A stretch of 64,000 bases of DNA, from contig NZ_JAFBFA010000005.1 of assembly GCF_016909015.1 (NCBI RefSeq), forward strand, positions 62,001 through 126,000. Reading direction: 5' to 3'. This document shows positions 1 through 7,908 of this stretch, piece after piece. A program made the translations under genes and the position numbers. This stretch comes from Gracilibacillus alcaliphilus. GTDB taxonomy: Bacteria; Bacillota; Bacilli; Bacillales; Amphibacillaceae. The stretch's first letter is position 1; each line of letters starts with the position of its first letter. The notes beneath the pieces were generated by a model. The model did not search any database. It saw nothing but the letters and a program-made list of their open reading frames with translations, and was not told where the DNA came from.

Positions 1-818
1 CGGTAGAGGATAATGCTCACTTATTACAAGCAATTGTAGGACATGATCAAATGGATTCTACGTCTGCAAATGTAGAGATTCCTAATTACAGCGAAGCCTT
101 ACAACAAGATGTAAAAGGATTACGCATTGCTGTACCAAAAGAATACCTATCTGAAGGTGTAGATCCAGAAGTAAAAGAGGCTGTACTAGCAGCATTGAAA
201 AAATACGAGGAACTTGGAGCAACATGGGAAGAGGTATCATTGCCGCATTCTAAGTATGCTGTAGCTGCTTACTATTTACTGGCTTCTTCCGAGGCAAGTG
301 CTAACTTGGCTCGTTTTGATGGGATTCGTTACGGTAAACGTACTGAGAAACGTGTCGATATGATCGATATGTTTAAGGAGTCCCGTGCAGAAGGATTCGG
401 TTATGAAGTAAAACGTCGTATTATGTTAGGAACTTTTGCCTTAAGCTCTGGTTACTATGATGCTTATTACAAAAAAGCACAAAAAGTGCGTACTTTAATT
501 AAGGAAGACTTTGAGAAGATCTTTGCAGATTATGATGTGGTGATAGGACCAACTACTCCTACACCTGCTTATAAAGTCGGAGAGAAGATTGATGATCCAT
601 TAACCATGTATACAGATGATGTATTAACAACACCAGTAAACTTAGCTGGTTTACCAGGCATCTCTATTCCTTGTGGATTCTCTAGTGCCGGTCTGCCGAT
701 TGGTTTGCAGATTATCGGAAAACACTTTGATGAAGCAATGATTTATCGTACGGCTTATGCATTTGAACAAGCAACAGACTTCCATACGAAGCGTCCAAAT
801 TTGGGAGGTGGCCAATAA
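1..818 (+). CDS. gatA: Glutamyl-tRNA(Gln)/aspartyl-tRNA(Asn) amidotransferase subunit A, 3' part
   Basis: C-terminal part of the amidase subunit of GatCAB, which releases ammonia from glutamine to convert Glu-tRNA(Gln) and Asp-tRNA(Asn) into Gln- and Asn-tRNA in the cytoplasm. The frame is open from the window edge (VEDNAHLLQAIVGHD precedes the first ATG at 51), so the gene begins outside the window. The visible part shows amidase-signature-family C-terminal features: DVVIGPTTPTPA, then LAGLPGISIPCGF and GLPIGLQIIGKHFDE. The catalytic Ser-cisSer-Lys region lies upstream and is not visible. The stop overlaps the gatB start (TAATG), which indicates one operon with translational coupling. Identity is secure from the combination with gatB. 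Confidence 0.96.
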   Translation, partial: VEDNAHLLQAIVGHDQMDSTSANVEIPNYSEALQQDVKGLRIAVPKEYLSEGVDPEVKEAVLAALKKYEELGATWEEVSLPHSKYAVAAYYLLASSEASANLARFDGIRYGKRTEKRVDMIDMFKESRAEGFGYEVKRRIMLGTFALSSGYYDAYYKKAQKVRTLIKEDFEKIFADYDVVIGPTTPTPAYKVGEKIDDPLTMYTDDVLTTPVNLAGLPGISIPCGFSSAGLPIGLQIIGKHFDEAMIYRTAYAFEQATDFHTKRPNLGGGQ

Positions 819-2251
819 TGACAAACTTTGAAACAGTAATTGGTTTAGAGGTTCACGTAGAACTGAAAACAGCTTCCAAAATCTTTAGTCCTGCACCTAA
901 TGCATTTGGTTCCGAACCTAACAGTAATGTCAATCCAATTGACTTAGGTTATCCTGGTGTATTGCCCGTTTTAAATGAAGAAGCTGTGAACTACGCTATG
1001 AAGGCAGCAATGGCACTAAATTGTGAAATTGCTACGGATACGAAATTTGACCGCAAAAACTACTTTTATCCAGATAACCCGAAAGCTTATCAAATCTCAC
1101 AATTTGATCAGCCGATCGGTGAACATGGCTGGATTGAAATCGAAGTAAACGGTGAAAAGAAAAGAATCGGTATTACACGTCTTCACTTAGAAGAAGATGC
1201 AGGTAAACTAACACACGGTGATGATGGTTATTCATTAGTGGATTACAACCGTCAAGGAACACCATTAGTAGAAATTGTTTCCGAGCCGGATATTCGTACA
1301 CCAGAAGAAGCTTATGCTTACTTAGAAAAATTGAAAAATATTATTCAATATACAGGTGTGTCTGACTGTAAGATGGAAGAAGGATCTTTACGCTGTGATG
1401 CCAATATTTCGATTCGCCCGGTAGGCCAAGCCGAATTTGGTACGAAAACAGAATTAAAGAACCTAAACTCTTTCTCTTTTGTACAGAAGGGGCTCGAATT
1501 CGAGGAGAAACGCCAGCGTGAAGTACTATTAGCTGGTGGAGAAATCCTTCAGGAAACGCGTCGCTATGATGAGCAAACAAAAGAAACGATTCTGATGCGT
1601 GTTAAAGAAGGTTCAGATGATTATCGTTATTTCCCAGAGCCTGACCTGGTGCCTTTATATATCGATGATGCCTGGAAAGAACGGATTCGTGCGGAGATTC
1701 CAGAATTGCCGGATGCGCGCCGCAAGCGTTATGTAGAGGAGCTTGATCTGCCAGTATATGATGCCGCTGTATTAACAAGCACAAAAGAAATGTCTGATTT
1801 CTTTGAAGCAGCAGTAGCGGCAGGGGCAGATGTGAAGCAAGCATCTAACTGGTTAATGGGTGAAGTATCTGCCTTCTTAAACAAGGAACAAATTGAGGTT
1901 CAAGACTTGAAGATGACACCTGAAGCATTAGCCAAGATGATTCAGCTGATTGCTGACGGTACAATCTCGTCGAAAATGGCCAAGAAAGTATTCGCAGAAC
2001 TCGTTAAAAACGGCGGTGATCCAGATAAGATCGTCAAAGAAAAAGGTCTTGTGCAAATTTCTGATGAAGGCCAGCTGCGAGAAATTATCAGCAAGATTCT
2101 TGATGATAATGAACAATCGATTATTGACTATAAGAATGGTAAGGATAAAGCACTAGGATTCCTAGTGGGTCAGACTATGAAGGCAACAAAAGGTCAAGCC
2201 AATCCGCCAATGGTAAATAAAATAATCTTAGAAGAAATCGACAAACGTTAA
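818..2251 (+). CDS. gatB: Glutamyl-tRNA(Gln)/aspartyl-tRNA(Asn) amidotransferase subunit B
   Basis: 477 aa, full length for GatB (about 475 aa in bacilli). It binds the misacylated tRNA and activates the carboxylate with ATP in the GatCAB complex. The N-terminus FETVIGLEVHVELKT is the family signature, and LHLEEDAGKL, DYNRQGTPLVEIVSEPD and DANISIRP follow in the catalytic cradle. The C-terminal part (about 330-477) is the helical YqeY-like tRNA-binding region ending LVGQTMKATKGQANP. The ATG overlaps the gatA stop by one base and has the SD GGGAGGTGG just upstream. Nothing unusual is seen. Confidence 0.98.
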   Translation: MTNFETVIGLEVHVELKTASKIFSPAPNAFGSEPNSNVNPIDLGYPGVLPVLNEEAVNYAMKAAMALNCEIATDTKFDRKNYFYPDNPKAYQISQFDQPIGEHGWIEIEVNGEKKRIGITRLHLEEDAGKLTHGDDGYSLVDYNRQGTPLVEIVSEPDIRTPEEAYAYLEKLKNIIQYTGVSDCKMEEGSLRCDANISIRPVGQAEFGTKTELKNLNSFSFVQKGLEFEEKRQREVLLAGGEILQETRRYDEQTKETILMRVKEGSDDYRYFPEPDLVPLYIDDAWKERIRAEIPELPDARRKRYVEELDLPVYDAAVLTSTKEMSDFFEAAVAAGADVKQASNWLMGEVSAFLNKEQIEVQDLKMTPEALAKMIQLIADGTISSKMAKKVFAELVKNGGDPDKIVKEKGLVQISDEGQLREIISKILDDNEQSIIDYKNGKDKALGFLVGQTMKATKGQANPPMVNKIILEEIDKR

Positions 2252-2313
2252 CGGTGAATCAAGAAGGAGTGTGCAGAGTGATGTGGAATCATCTGTGCAG
2301 TCCTTTTTCACCG
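2252..2313 (+). other. Long imperfect hairpin after gatB
   Basis: CGGTGAA (2252-2258) pairs with TTCACCG (2307-2313), AAGGA (2264-2268) with TCCTT (2301-2305), and the inner TGCA/TGAT segments pair again. There is a run of five T inside the 3' arm but no T-run after it, so it is a poor intrinsic terminator. It may be an mRNA 3'-end stabiliser or a processing site between gatB and dgkB. Confidence 0.5.
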
Positions 2314-2426
2314 GTTAAGAAGGCTTTATTAGGGCAGAATAACAGCTGTTGAAGAGGCTAAAAGTTGCAATTAACCTAAAATGGATTATGATAGAAGTAG
2401 GATCTTATGTTGAAGGAGAGAACGAG

Positions 2427-3353
2427 ATGAAGCGTGCACGCATAATCTACAACCCGACCTCAGGACGCGAAATCTTTAAAAAAGAATTACCGGAAGTCCT
2501 TCGCAAGTTAGAGGAAGCAGGCTATGAAACCTCTGCACATGCTACAACAGGTGAAGGAGATGGAGCTAACGCTGCAAAAAAGGCTGTAGAACAGCAATTT
2601 GATTTGATTATTGCTGCAGGTGGAGATGGAACCATTAATGAAGTAGTACAAGGAATGGCCGAACAACCGAATCGTCCGAAGCTAGGAATTATTCCAGTAG
2701 GAACGACAAATGATTTCGCGCGCGCCTTGTGCATCCCTCGAGATATACATAAGGCCGTGGACACCATTATTGAGAACCGGACCATGAAGCTGGATATTGG
2801 CAAGGTGAATGATCATTATTTTATGAATATCGCCGGCGGTGGAAAGCTGACTGAACTAACTTATGAAGTTCCAAGTAAACTAAAAACCATGTTAGGACAA
2901 TTAGCTTATTATTTAAAAGGAATTGAAATGCTTCCGTTTCTAAAGCCAATAAAAGTAACAATCGAATATGATGGTAATATATTTGAAGACGAAATTATGT
3001 TATTCCTCGTATCGAACAGTAACTCTGTAGGAGGCTTCGAAAAAATCGCCCCAGCTGCAAAAATGAATGATGGCTATTTCGATTTAGTTATTCTTCGCAA
3101 AACAAATCTTGCTGAATTTGTGCGTATTGCCAGTCTCGCAACAAAAGGAGCCCACTTAGAAGATGATCATCTCTTTTACACCAAAGCCAATCGAATCAAG
3201 GTGAAAACAGAAGAAAGAATGCAGTTGAATTTGGATGGTGAATATGGCGGTCTATTGCCAGGAGAATTTGAAAACCTCTATCAGCATATCGAATTTTTTG
3301 TATCTTCTGAATTTATTGAAAAACAAGCAAAGATTGCAGAACTAGAAGGTTAA
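2427..3353 (+). CDS. dgkB: Diacylglycerol kinase, DgkB type
   Basis: 308 aa lipid kinase that phosphorylates diacylglycerol to phosphatidic acid at the membrane, recycling the DAG released during lipoteichoic acid synthesis. The glycine-rich nucleotide motif AAGGDGTINEV lies at about residues 63-73, GTTNDFARAL follows, and the C-terminal lobe contains the typical LNLDGEYGG. A longer open frame begins at a TTG at 2349, but the ATG at 2427 has a well-spaced AAGGAGAG and the first residues MKRARIIYNPTSG match the family N-terminus, so 2427 was chosen. The neighbourhood gatB-dgkB-rlmCD is the conserved Bacillus arrangement. Confidence 0.95.
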   Translation: MKRARIIYNPTSGREIFKKELPEVLRKLEEAGYETSAHATTGEGDGANAAKKAVEQQFDLIIAAGGDGTINEVVQGMAEQPNRPKLGIIPVGTTNDFARALCIPRDIHKAVDTIIENRTMKLDIGKVNDHYFMNIAGGGKLTELTYEVPSKLKTMLGQLAYYLKGIEMLPFLKPIKVTIEYDGNIFEDEIMLFLVSNSNSVGGFEKIAPAAKMNDGYFDLVILRKTNLAEFVRIASLATKGAHLEDDHLFYTKANRIKVKTEERMQLNLDGEYGGLLPGEFENLYQHIEFFVSSEFIEKQAKIAELEG

Positions 3354-3381
3354 AGTACATTCCGACAGGATGTACTTTTTT
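3352..3381 (+). terminator. Intrinsic terminator after dgkB
   Basis: AAAGTACATTCC and GGATGTACTTTTTT form a stem with a GACA loop and a T-run, starting at the dgkB stop codon. The following 3382-3654 holds the rlmCD promoter region; I see no further gene in it. Confidence 0.85.
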
Positions 3382-3654
3382 CTCTATAGAAGCAGAATGT
3401 TGATGGATTACCACATAAAATACAGCGATAAGTTATTTTTTCCCGATAACTGCTGCCTCAGCGATGAGAAGCAATTTGGGAGCATATAGAGACTTACCAG
3501 CGACAATTCATTAAAAAGTGCCAGTCGTTATTTCCCAGGAAATGATGCGATTAGACACAGTATTTCCTATTTAGAGATAACTATGATAAAATTTGGACAG
3601 TATCTGATAAGAAATGTTGTCGGCTTATGATTGAAGAAGAAGGAAGTAGATATT

Positions 3655-5037
3655 ATGACAAAAACAACCCCGCCTGTACAAAAGAACCAAACCGTAGAAG
3701 TGACCTTTGAAGATATTACCCATGAAGGTGACGGTGTTGGCAAGATTAACGGTTACCCGCTATTTGTTCCCTATGGTTTGCCGGGTGAAAAGGCAGTCGT
3801 AAAAGTTATCAAAGTGAAGAAAAATTTCGGATTTGGACGACTAGTCGATGTGATACAACCAAGCAAACACCGCGTGGATCCGCCTTGTAATGTTTATTAC
3901 AAATGTGGTGGCTGTCAGTTGCAGCACATGGATTATGAAATGCAGCTTGATAGAAAACGAACACAAGTCGAAAACGCCTTAAAAAAGTTTGGACATATCG
4001 AAGGAATTCCAATTCATCCAACGATTGGAATGGAGGAACCATGGCGATATCGAAACAAAGTCCAAATTCCAGTTGGGATGAAACATGGTGAATTAATCAC
4101 TGGTTTTTATCGTAAGAAAAGTCATGACATTATCGATGATATGGAGCGCTGTATCATCACGGATGAAAGAAACGATCATATGATCGATGCTATCCGTGAG
4201 ATTGCCAATCGACTTGGTATACCAGCATATGACGAAAAGCAGCATCGTGGTGTATTAAGGCACATTATGGTTCGCTCAGGTCAAGTAACTAAGCAAATGA
4301 TGGTCGTACTAGTTACAAAACCAAATAAAGTACATGGATTAGATAAGTTGGTAAAAGAAATTGCTGAGAACTACCCAGATGTAAAATCAATTGTTCATAA
4401 TGTCAATTCTGAACGCACAAATGTTATTTTAGGCAAGAAAACTAACGTATTATGGGGAGAAGAGTATATTTATGACGAAATTGGCGGTATTCGGTTCGCC
4501 ATCTCTGCCAAATCCTTTTTTCAAGTCAATCCCGTTCAGACGAAGAAACTCTATGATAAGGCCTTGGAATATGCCAATTTAACAGGCAATGAAACCGTTA
4601 TTGACGCTTATTGCGGGATTGGAACCATCTCTTTATTTTTAGCACAGCAAGCGAAGAAAGTGTATGGTGTGGAGATCGTCCCAGAGGCCATTGCCGACGC
4701 CAAGGCCAATGCCAGACTCAACCATATCGATAATGCCGAATTCTTCGTTGGGCAAGCAGAAAAAGTAATGCCATGGTGGCAGGCCCAAGGTTTAAAACCT
4801 GATGTGATTGTCGTCGATCCACCTAGAAAAGGCTGTGATGAAGCATTATTGAAAGCCATGTTGGACATGAAACCAGAGCGAATTGTCTATGTTTCCTGTA
4901 ATCCATCTACCTTAGCCCGTGATTTGCGTATTCTAGAAGATGGCGGTTATCAGACGAAGGAAGTACAGCCAGTGGATATGTTTCCGCAGACCACACATGT
5001 TGAGTGCGTAGCATTGATGTCAAGGATAGATGAATAA
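3655..5037 (+). CDS. rlmCD: 23S rRNA (uracil-5-)-methyltransferase RlmCD
   Basis: 460 aa SAM-dependent methyltransferase of the TrmA/RumA family; in bacilli one enzyme makes m5U747 and m5U1939 of 23S rRNA. An N-terminal TRAM domain (about 8-65) is followed by the Fe-S cysteines in CNVYYKCGGCQLQH, a Rossmann domain with DAYCGIGTISLF and VDPPRKGCD, and the catalytic cysteine in VYVSCNPSTLARD. The last residues are DMFPQTTHVECVALM. The ATG at 3655 with AGGAAG eight bases upstream was preferred to the TTG at 3631. The 3' end is the inferred attachment site of the following element, so the last roughly 20 codons may be supplied by the element rather than by the original gene. Confidence 0.95.
   Translation: MTKTTPPVQKNQTVEVTFEDITHEGDGVGKINGYPLFVPYGLPGEKAVVKVIKVKKNFGFGRLVDVIQPSKHRVDPPCNVYYKCGGCQLQHMDYEMQLDRKRTQVENALKKFGHIEGIPIHPTIGMEEPWRYRNKVQIPVGMKHGELITGFYRKKSHDIIDDMERCIITDERNDHMIDAIREIANRLGIPAYDEKQHRGVLRHIMVRSGQVTKQMMVVLVTKPNKVHGLDKLVKEIAENYPDVKSIVHNVNSERTNVILGKKTNVLWGEEYIYDEIGGIRFAISAKSFFQVNPVQTKKLYDKALEYANLTGNETVIDAYCGIGTISLFLAQQAKKVYGVEIVPEAIADAKANARLNHIDNAEFFVGQAEKVMPWWQAQGLKPDVIVVDPPRKGCDEALLKAMLDMKPERIVYVSCNPSTLARDLRILEDGGYQTKEVQPVDMFPQTTHVECVALMSRIDE
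4975..4988 (+). other. Inferred attL core in the rlmCD 3' end
   Basis: The 14 bases GATATGTTTCCGCA (codons for DMFPQ) occur again at 43110-43123 in non-coding DNA at the far side of the element. Serine recombinases cross over within short identical cores, and the rlmCD (rumA) 3' end is a known insertion hot spot for integrative elements in Firmicutes. The exact crossover base cannot be fixed from one sequence. Confidence 0.5.
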
Positions 5038-5057
5038 GTGTAGTTAAATCGTTGATA

Positions 5058-5112
5058 TAATAAGGTTTTCCAGTGATTTAGGAAGTTACTAATCCTGGGA
5101 AATCTTATTTTT
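5058..5112 (+). terminator. Terminator-like hairpin downstream of rlmCD
   Basis: AATAAGGTTTTCC (5059-5071) pairs with GGGAAATCTTATT (5097-5109), followed by TTTA. It would end the rlmCD transcript on the element side. The rest of 5038-5338 is AT-rich and holds no gene I can support. Confidence 0.55.
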
Positions 5113-5338
5113 ATTCAGCGAGAAAAAGGTGTGAAAATGGCCTGGAAATAGGGTTGAGTTGATTGAACGACTTTTGCTTAGGGGAGTTGACAAGACTGAT
5201 ATTTTATTTGATTAGAGTATTATAGTTTACAAGTATTAGTGAAGAAAATAATAGTTTGTAAATTCTAATGAAAAAGCCTATTTATTATTTGGTGAATAGT
5301 ACATATTCGAAAAAATGAATGAGTTCCCGAAAAAACTT

Positions 5339-5367
5339 TTGAAATCTGATAGTTTTTGTGCTATATT
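5339..5367 (+). promoter_or_regulatory. Promoter of the restriction-modification controller gene
   Basis: TTGAAA (5339-5344), a 17-base spacer and TATATT (5362-5367) form a good sigma-A promoter. The -10 box lies about 44 bases before the ATG at 5411. Confidence 0.65.
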
Positions 5368-5410
5368 ACTCAATGATTATATAATTTTCTATAAAAGCGG
5401 AGGTGCAAAG

Positions 5411-5614
5411 ATGGGGGTATCCTATAAAAGGCTTTGGAAATTAATAATTGATAAAGATATGACTAAGGCACAAGTAAGAAAAGAATGTGGAATTGCAGCT
5501 AGCACATTTTCTAAAATGAATAAAAATGAATATGTATCATTAGAGATATTAGAGAGAATCTGTAAAAAGCTAGATTGTAATATAGGAGATATAGTAGAAA
5601 TTGATAAGAAATAA
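5411..5614 (+). CDS. Small XRE-type HTH regulator of the restriction-modification operon
   Basis: 67 aa single-domain helix-turn-helix protein of the short HTH_26/YozG-like type. MTKAQVRKECGIAASTF reads as helices 2 and 3 of a Cro-like fold, and ILERICKKLDCNIGDIVE is the typical C-terminal helix of this family. The ATG at 5411 has GGAGGTG about six bases upstream; an upstream in-frame start at 5315 has no SD and would overlap the promoter. It sits 68 bases before the first methyltransferase, a position and size typical of a controller protein for restriction-modification genes. The regulatory role is inferred from context. Confidence 0.8.
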   Translation: MGVSYKRLWKLIIDKDMTKAQVRKECGIAASTFSKMNKNEYVSLEILERICKKLDCNIGDIVEIDKK

Positions 5615-5682
5615 CTCCTTAAAATTTTAATAGATACATATATTGATTAACTACAATAAAAAAGTTTGTTAGGAGTTAAAAC

Positions 5683-6786
5683 ATGATTAGATTGGGAACT
5701 GTGTTTAGTGGTATAGGTGCTATTGAGCATGCACTTGAGAGATTAAATATAAAACATTCTATAGAATTTGCATGTGATAATGGTGAGAGAAATCTAAAGA
5801 CTAGTGAGGAAGAAATATTAACTGAAATTAAAGATATGAATGATGAAGAAATAAAAAATTATATTGAAAAGTTATATATGGAAGAATGCGGAGTGAATTA
5901 TGTAGAGCAAACATACAAAGCTAATTATAAAGTTGAAAATGATCGATTTTATCAGGATGTTCGCTTTTTGAATGGCTATAATTTTACAGGTAAAGTAGAT
6001 TTATTTGTTGGAGGAAGCCCTTGTCAAAGTTTCTCACATGCGGGTAAAAGAGGTGGGCTGGATGATGCAAGAGGTACTTTGTTCTATGATTTTGCTCGTT
6101 TAGTTTATGAAATACAACCAAAGGTATTTATATATGAAAATGTACCTGGAATGTTAAATCATGATGAAGGTAATACATGGAAGGTAATCTCTAAAATATT
6201 TGACGAAAGTAATTATGAATGGACTTATTGGATTCTAAATGCTAAACATTATGGTCTTCCACAAAATAGAAGAAGAATTTTTGTAATTGGTTATCATGAG
6301 AAATATAAAAAACATTTTCAGAAATTAACTAAACCTGATGAAATACCGTTAAATATAAATATGGAAGAGTACTTAGAAAGAAGTGTAGATAATAAATATT
6401 ATCTACCTGAAAAGGGATTTTTACGTGTAATTAATCCTAAACATAAAAGACATGTAGCTGTAAATGGTAGTGTTGCGAGATGTCAAGTTGCAAATCAACA
6501 ATTTAATTGGTATGGAGATATGCGAATAGAAACAGATATTCCAGAAAGAGTATTGAGAGATGAGCGTATTTACAAAGGTATTTACAATGGTGAGCTAAGT
6601 GTTGCTAGAGGGTTAACACCTAGGGAATGCTTTCGTTTAATGGGTTTTTCAGACGAGTTCGTAATACCAGAAAATATAAATGATAAATTTTTGTATCGTC
6701 AATCAGGAAATTCAATAGCAGTTAATGTACTAATGGAAATTATGTATACAATATTAGAGACGGGGATTTTTGATAATGGTGATTAG
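5683..6786 (+). CDS. DNA (cytosine-5) methyltransferase 1 of a LlaJI/BsuMI-type system
   Basis: 367 aa m5C methyltransferase. Motif I is TVFSGIGAIEHAL, motif IV GGSPCQSFSHAG carries the catalytic Cys, motif VI is YENVPGM, motif VIII is QNRRRIF, and motif X YRQSGNSIAVNV is at the C-terminus. It should methylate one strand of the recognition site. It is closely similar in layout to the next gene, and in LlaJI and BsuMI two such enzymes protect the two strands of an asymmetric or shared site. The start overlaps nothing and has the SD TTAGGAG. The target recognition region (about 230-310) gives no clue to the site. Confidence 0.93.
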   Translation: MIRLGTVFSGIGAIEHALERLNIKHSIEFACDNGERNLKTSEEEILTEIKDMNDEEIKNYIEKLYMEECGVNYVEQTYKANYKVENDRFYQDVRFLNGYNFTGKVDLFVGGSPCQSFSHAGKRGGLDDARGTLFYDFARLVYEIQPKVFIYENVPGMLNHDEGNTWKVISKIFDESNYEWTYWILNAKHYGLPQNRRRIFVIGYHEKYKKHFQKLTKPDEIPLNINMEEYLERSVDNKYYLPEKGFLRVINPKHKRHVAVNGSVARCQVANQQFNWYGDMRIETDIPERVLRDERIYKGIYNGELSVARGLTPRECFRLMGFSDEFVIPENINDKFLYRQSGNSIAVNVLMEIMYTILETGIFDNGD

Positions 6787-7894
6787 AAGCAATAATAAAA
6801 TTAGCCAACCTATTAATATTGCCACGGTTTTTAGTGGTATTGGTTCTGCAGAGTTTGCATTGAAAAGGCTGAATATAGATTATAACTTAGTGTTTGCTTG
6901 TGATAATGGAGAAGTAGATTTAATTGAAAGTGAAGATGAAATAAAGAAAAACTTATCCAAAATTGATAGTTTCGATAAGAAAAAAGAGTACATTGATAGT
7001 AAGATTCACCCAAAAAGGACTAATTTTGTTAAAAAATCATATCTTGCAAATTATGATATCGACGAAAATCATTTTCATCATGATGCGAGATTTTTAGATG
7101 GAAATCAATATAGAGACGAAGTCGATCTTTTTGTTGGCGGGAGTCCTTGTCAAAGCTTTACTTTATTCGGATATCAAAAAGGATTAGAAGAAGCTAGAGG
7201 TACTCTTTTTTATGAATTCGCTAGGCTTATTAAGGAAATCCAACCAAAAGTTTTTATATATGAAAATGTACAAGGTCTAGTTAGGCATGATAAGGGTAGA
7301 ACTTGGGAAGTTGTTCAACGTGTTTTTGATAGCTTAAATTATAAAGTGCATTATAAAGTTTTAGATGCTGTTGATTATGGAATACCCCAAAAAAGAAGGC
7401 GTATTTTTATTGTAGGTTTCAAAAATCATGAAAGCAATTTTACTTTTCCTAATGAAAAGGAATTGCAATATACTATGCAGGACTTTTTAATCGATAACTG
7501 TGCGGAAGGTTATTTTACGGCTAAAGGCGAGGAAATCCACATTGACAAAGTAGAAGGTCAAGTAGACGAAAAATATTTCTTATCAGAAAGAATTCTACCT
7601 GGTATCATGTCACCAGGAACAAATGGTTTTAATATGAAACCAGAAATAGACTTATCCATTGCCCGTCCTTTAATGAGTTCCATGCACAAAATGCATAGGG
7701 CTGGAGTAGATAATTATGTGACTACTAATGATAAAATAAGAAGACTAACTCCACGGGAAGCTTTAAGATTGATGGGATTCACTGATGATTTTAAACAGGT
7801 AGTATCTGATACTCAAATGTATAGGCAAGCTGGAAATTCTGTTGTAGTAGATGTCTTTATCGCTTTATATAAGGAAATTTTTAGTATGGATTAA
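6776..7894 (+). CDS. DNA (cytosine-5) methyltransferase 2 of a LlaJI/BsuMI-type system
   Basis: 372 aa paralogue of the preceding enzyme. Motif I is TVFSGIGSAEFAL, motif IV is GGSPCQSFTLFG, motif VI YENVQGL, motif VIII QKRRRIFIVGF and motif X YRQAGNSVVVDV. The ATG at 6776 overlaps the end of methyltransferase 1 by 11 bases, so the two are translationally coupled; a TTG six bases earlier is less likely. Both copies keep all catalytic motifs, so neither looks like a dead duplicate. The pairing with a McrB-like GTPase and a PD-(D/E)XK protein is the diagnostic LlaJI/BsuMI arrangement. Confidence 0.93.
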   Translation: MVIRSNNKISQPINIATVFSGIGSAEFALKRLNIDYNLVFACDNGEVDLIESEDEIKKNLSKIDSFDKKKEYIDSKIHPKRTNFVKKSYLANYDIDENHFHHDARFLDGNQYRDEVDLFVGGSPCQSFTLFGYQKGLEEARGTLFYEFARLIKEIQPKVFIYENVQGLVRHDKGRTWEVVQRVFDSLNYKVHYKVLDAVDYGIPQKRRRIFIVGFKNHESNFTFPNEKELQYTMQDFLIDNCAEGYFTAKGEEIHIDKVEGQVDEKYFLSERILPGIMSPGTNGFNMKPEIDLSIARPLMSSMHKMHRAGVDNYVTTNDKIRRLTPREALRLMGFTDDFKQVVSDTQMYRQAGNSVVVDVFIALYKEIFSMD

Positions 7895-7908
7895 AGGAGG
7901 AAATGTTT

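Noticed and set aside
1341..2116. Several minus-strand open frames inside gatB
   Set aside because: They are antisense to a fully conserved gene, lack SDs and resemble no family.
2252..2313. T-box or riboswitch between gatB and dgkB
   Set aside because: No T-box sequence, no conserved aptamer core and no terminator/antiterminator pair; it is only a long imperfect hairpin.
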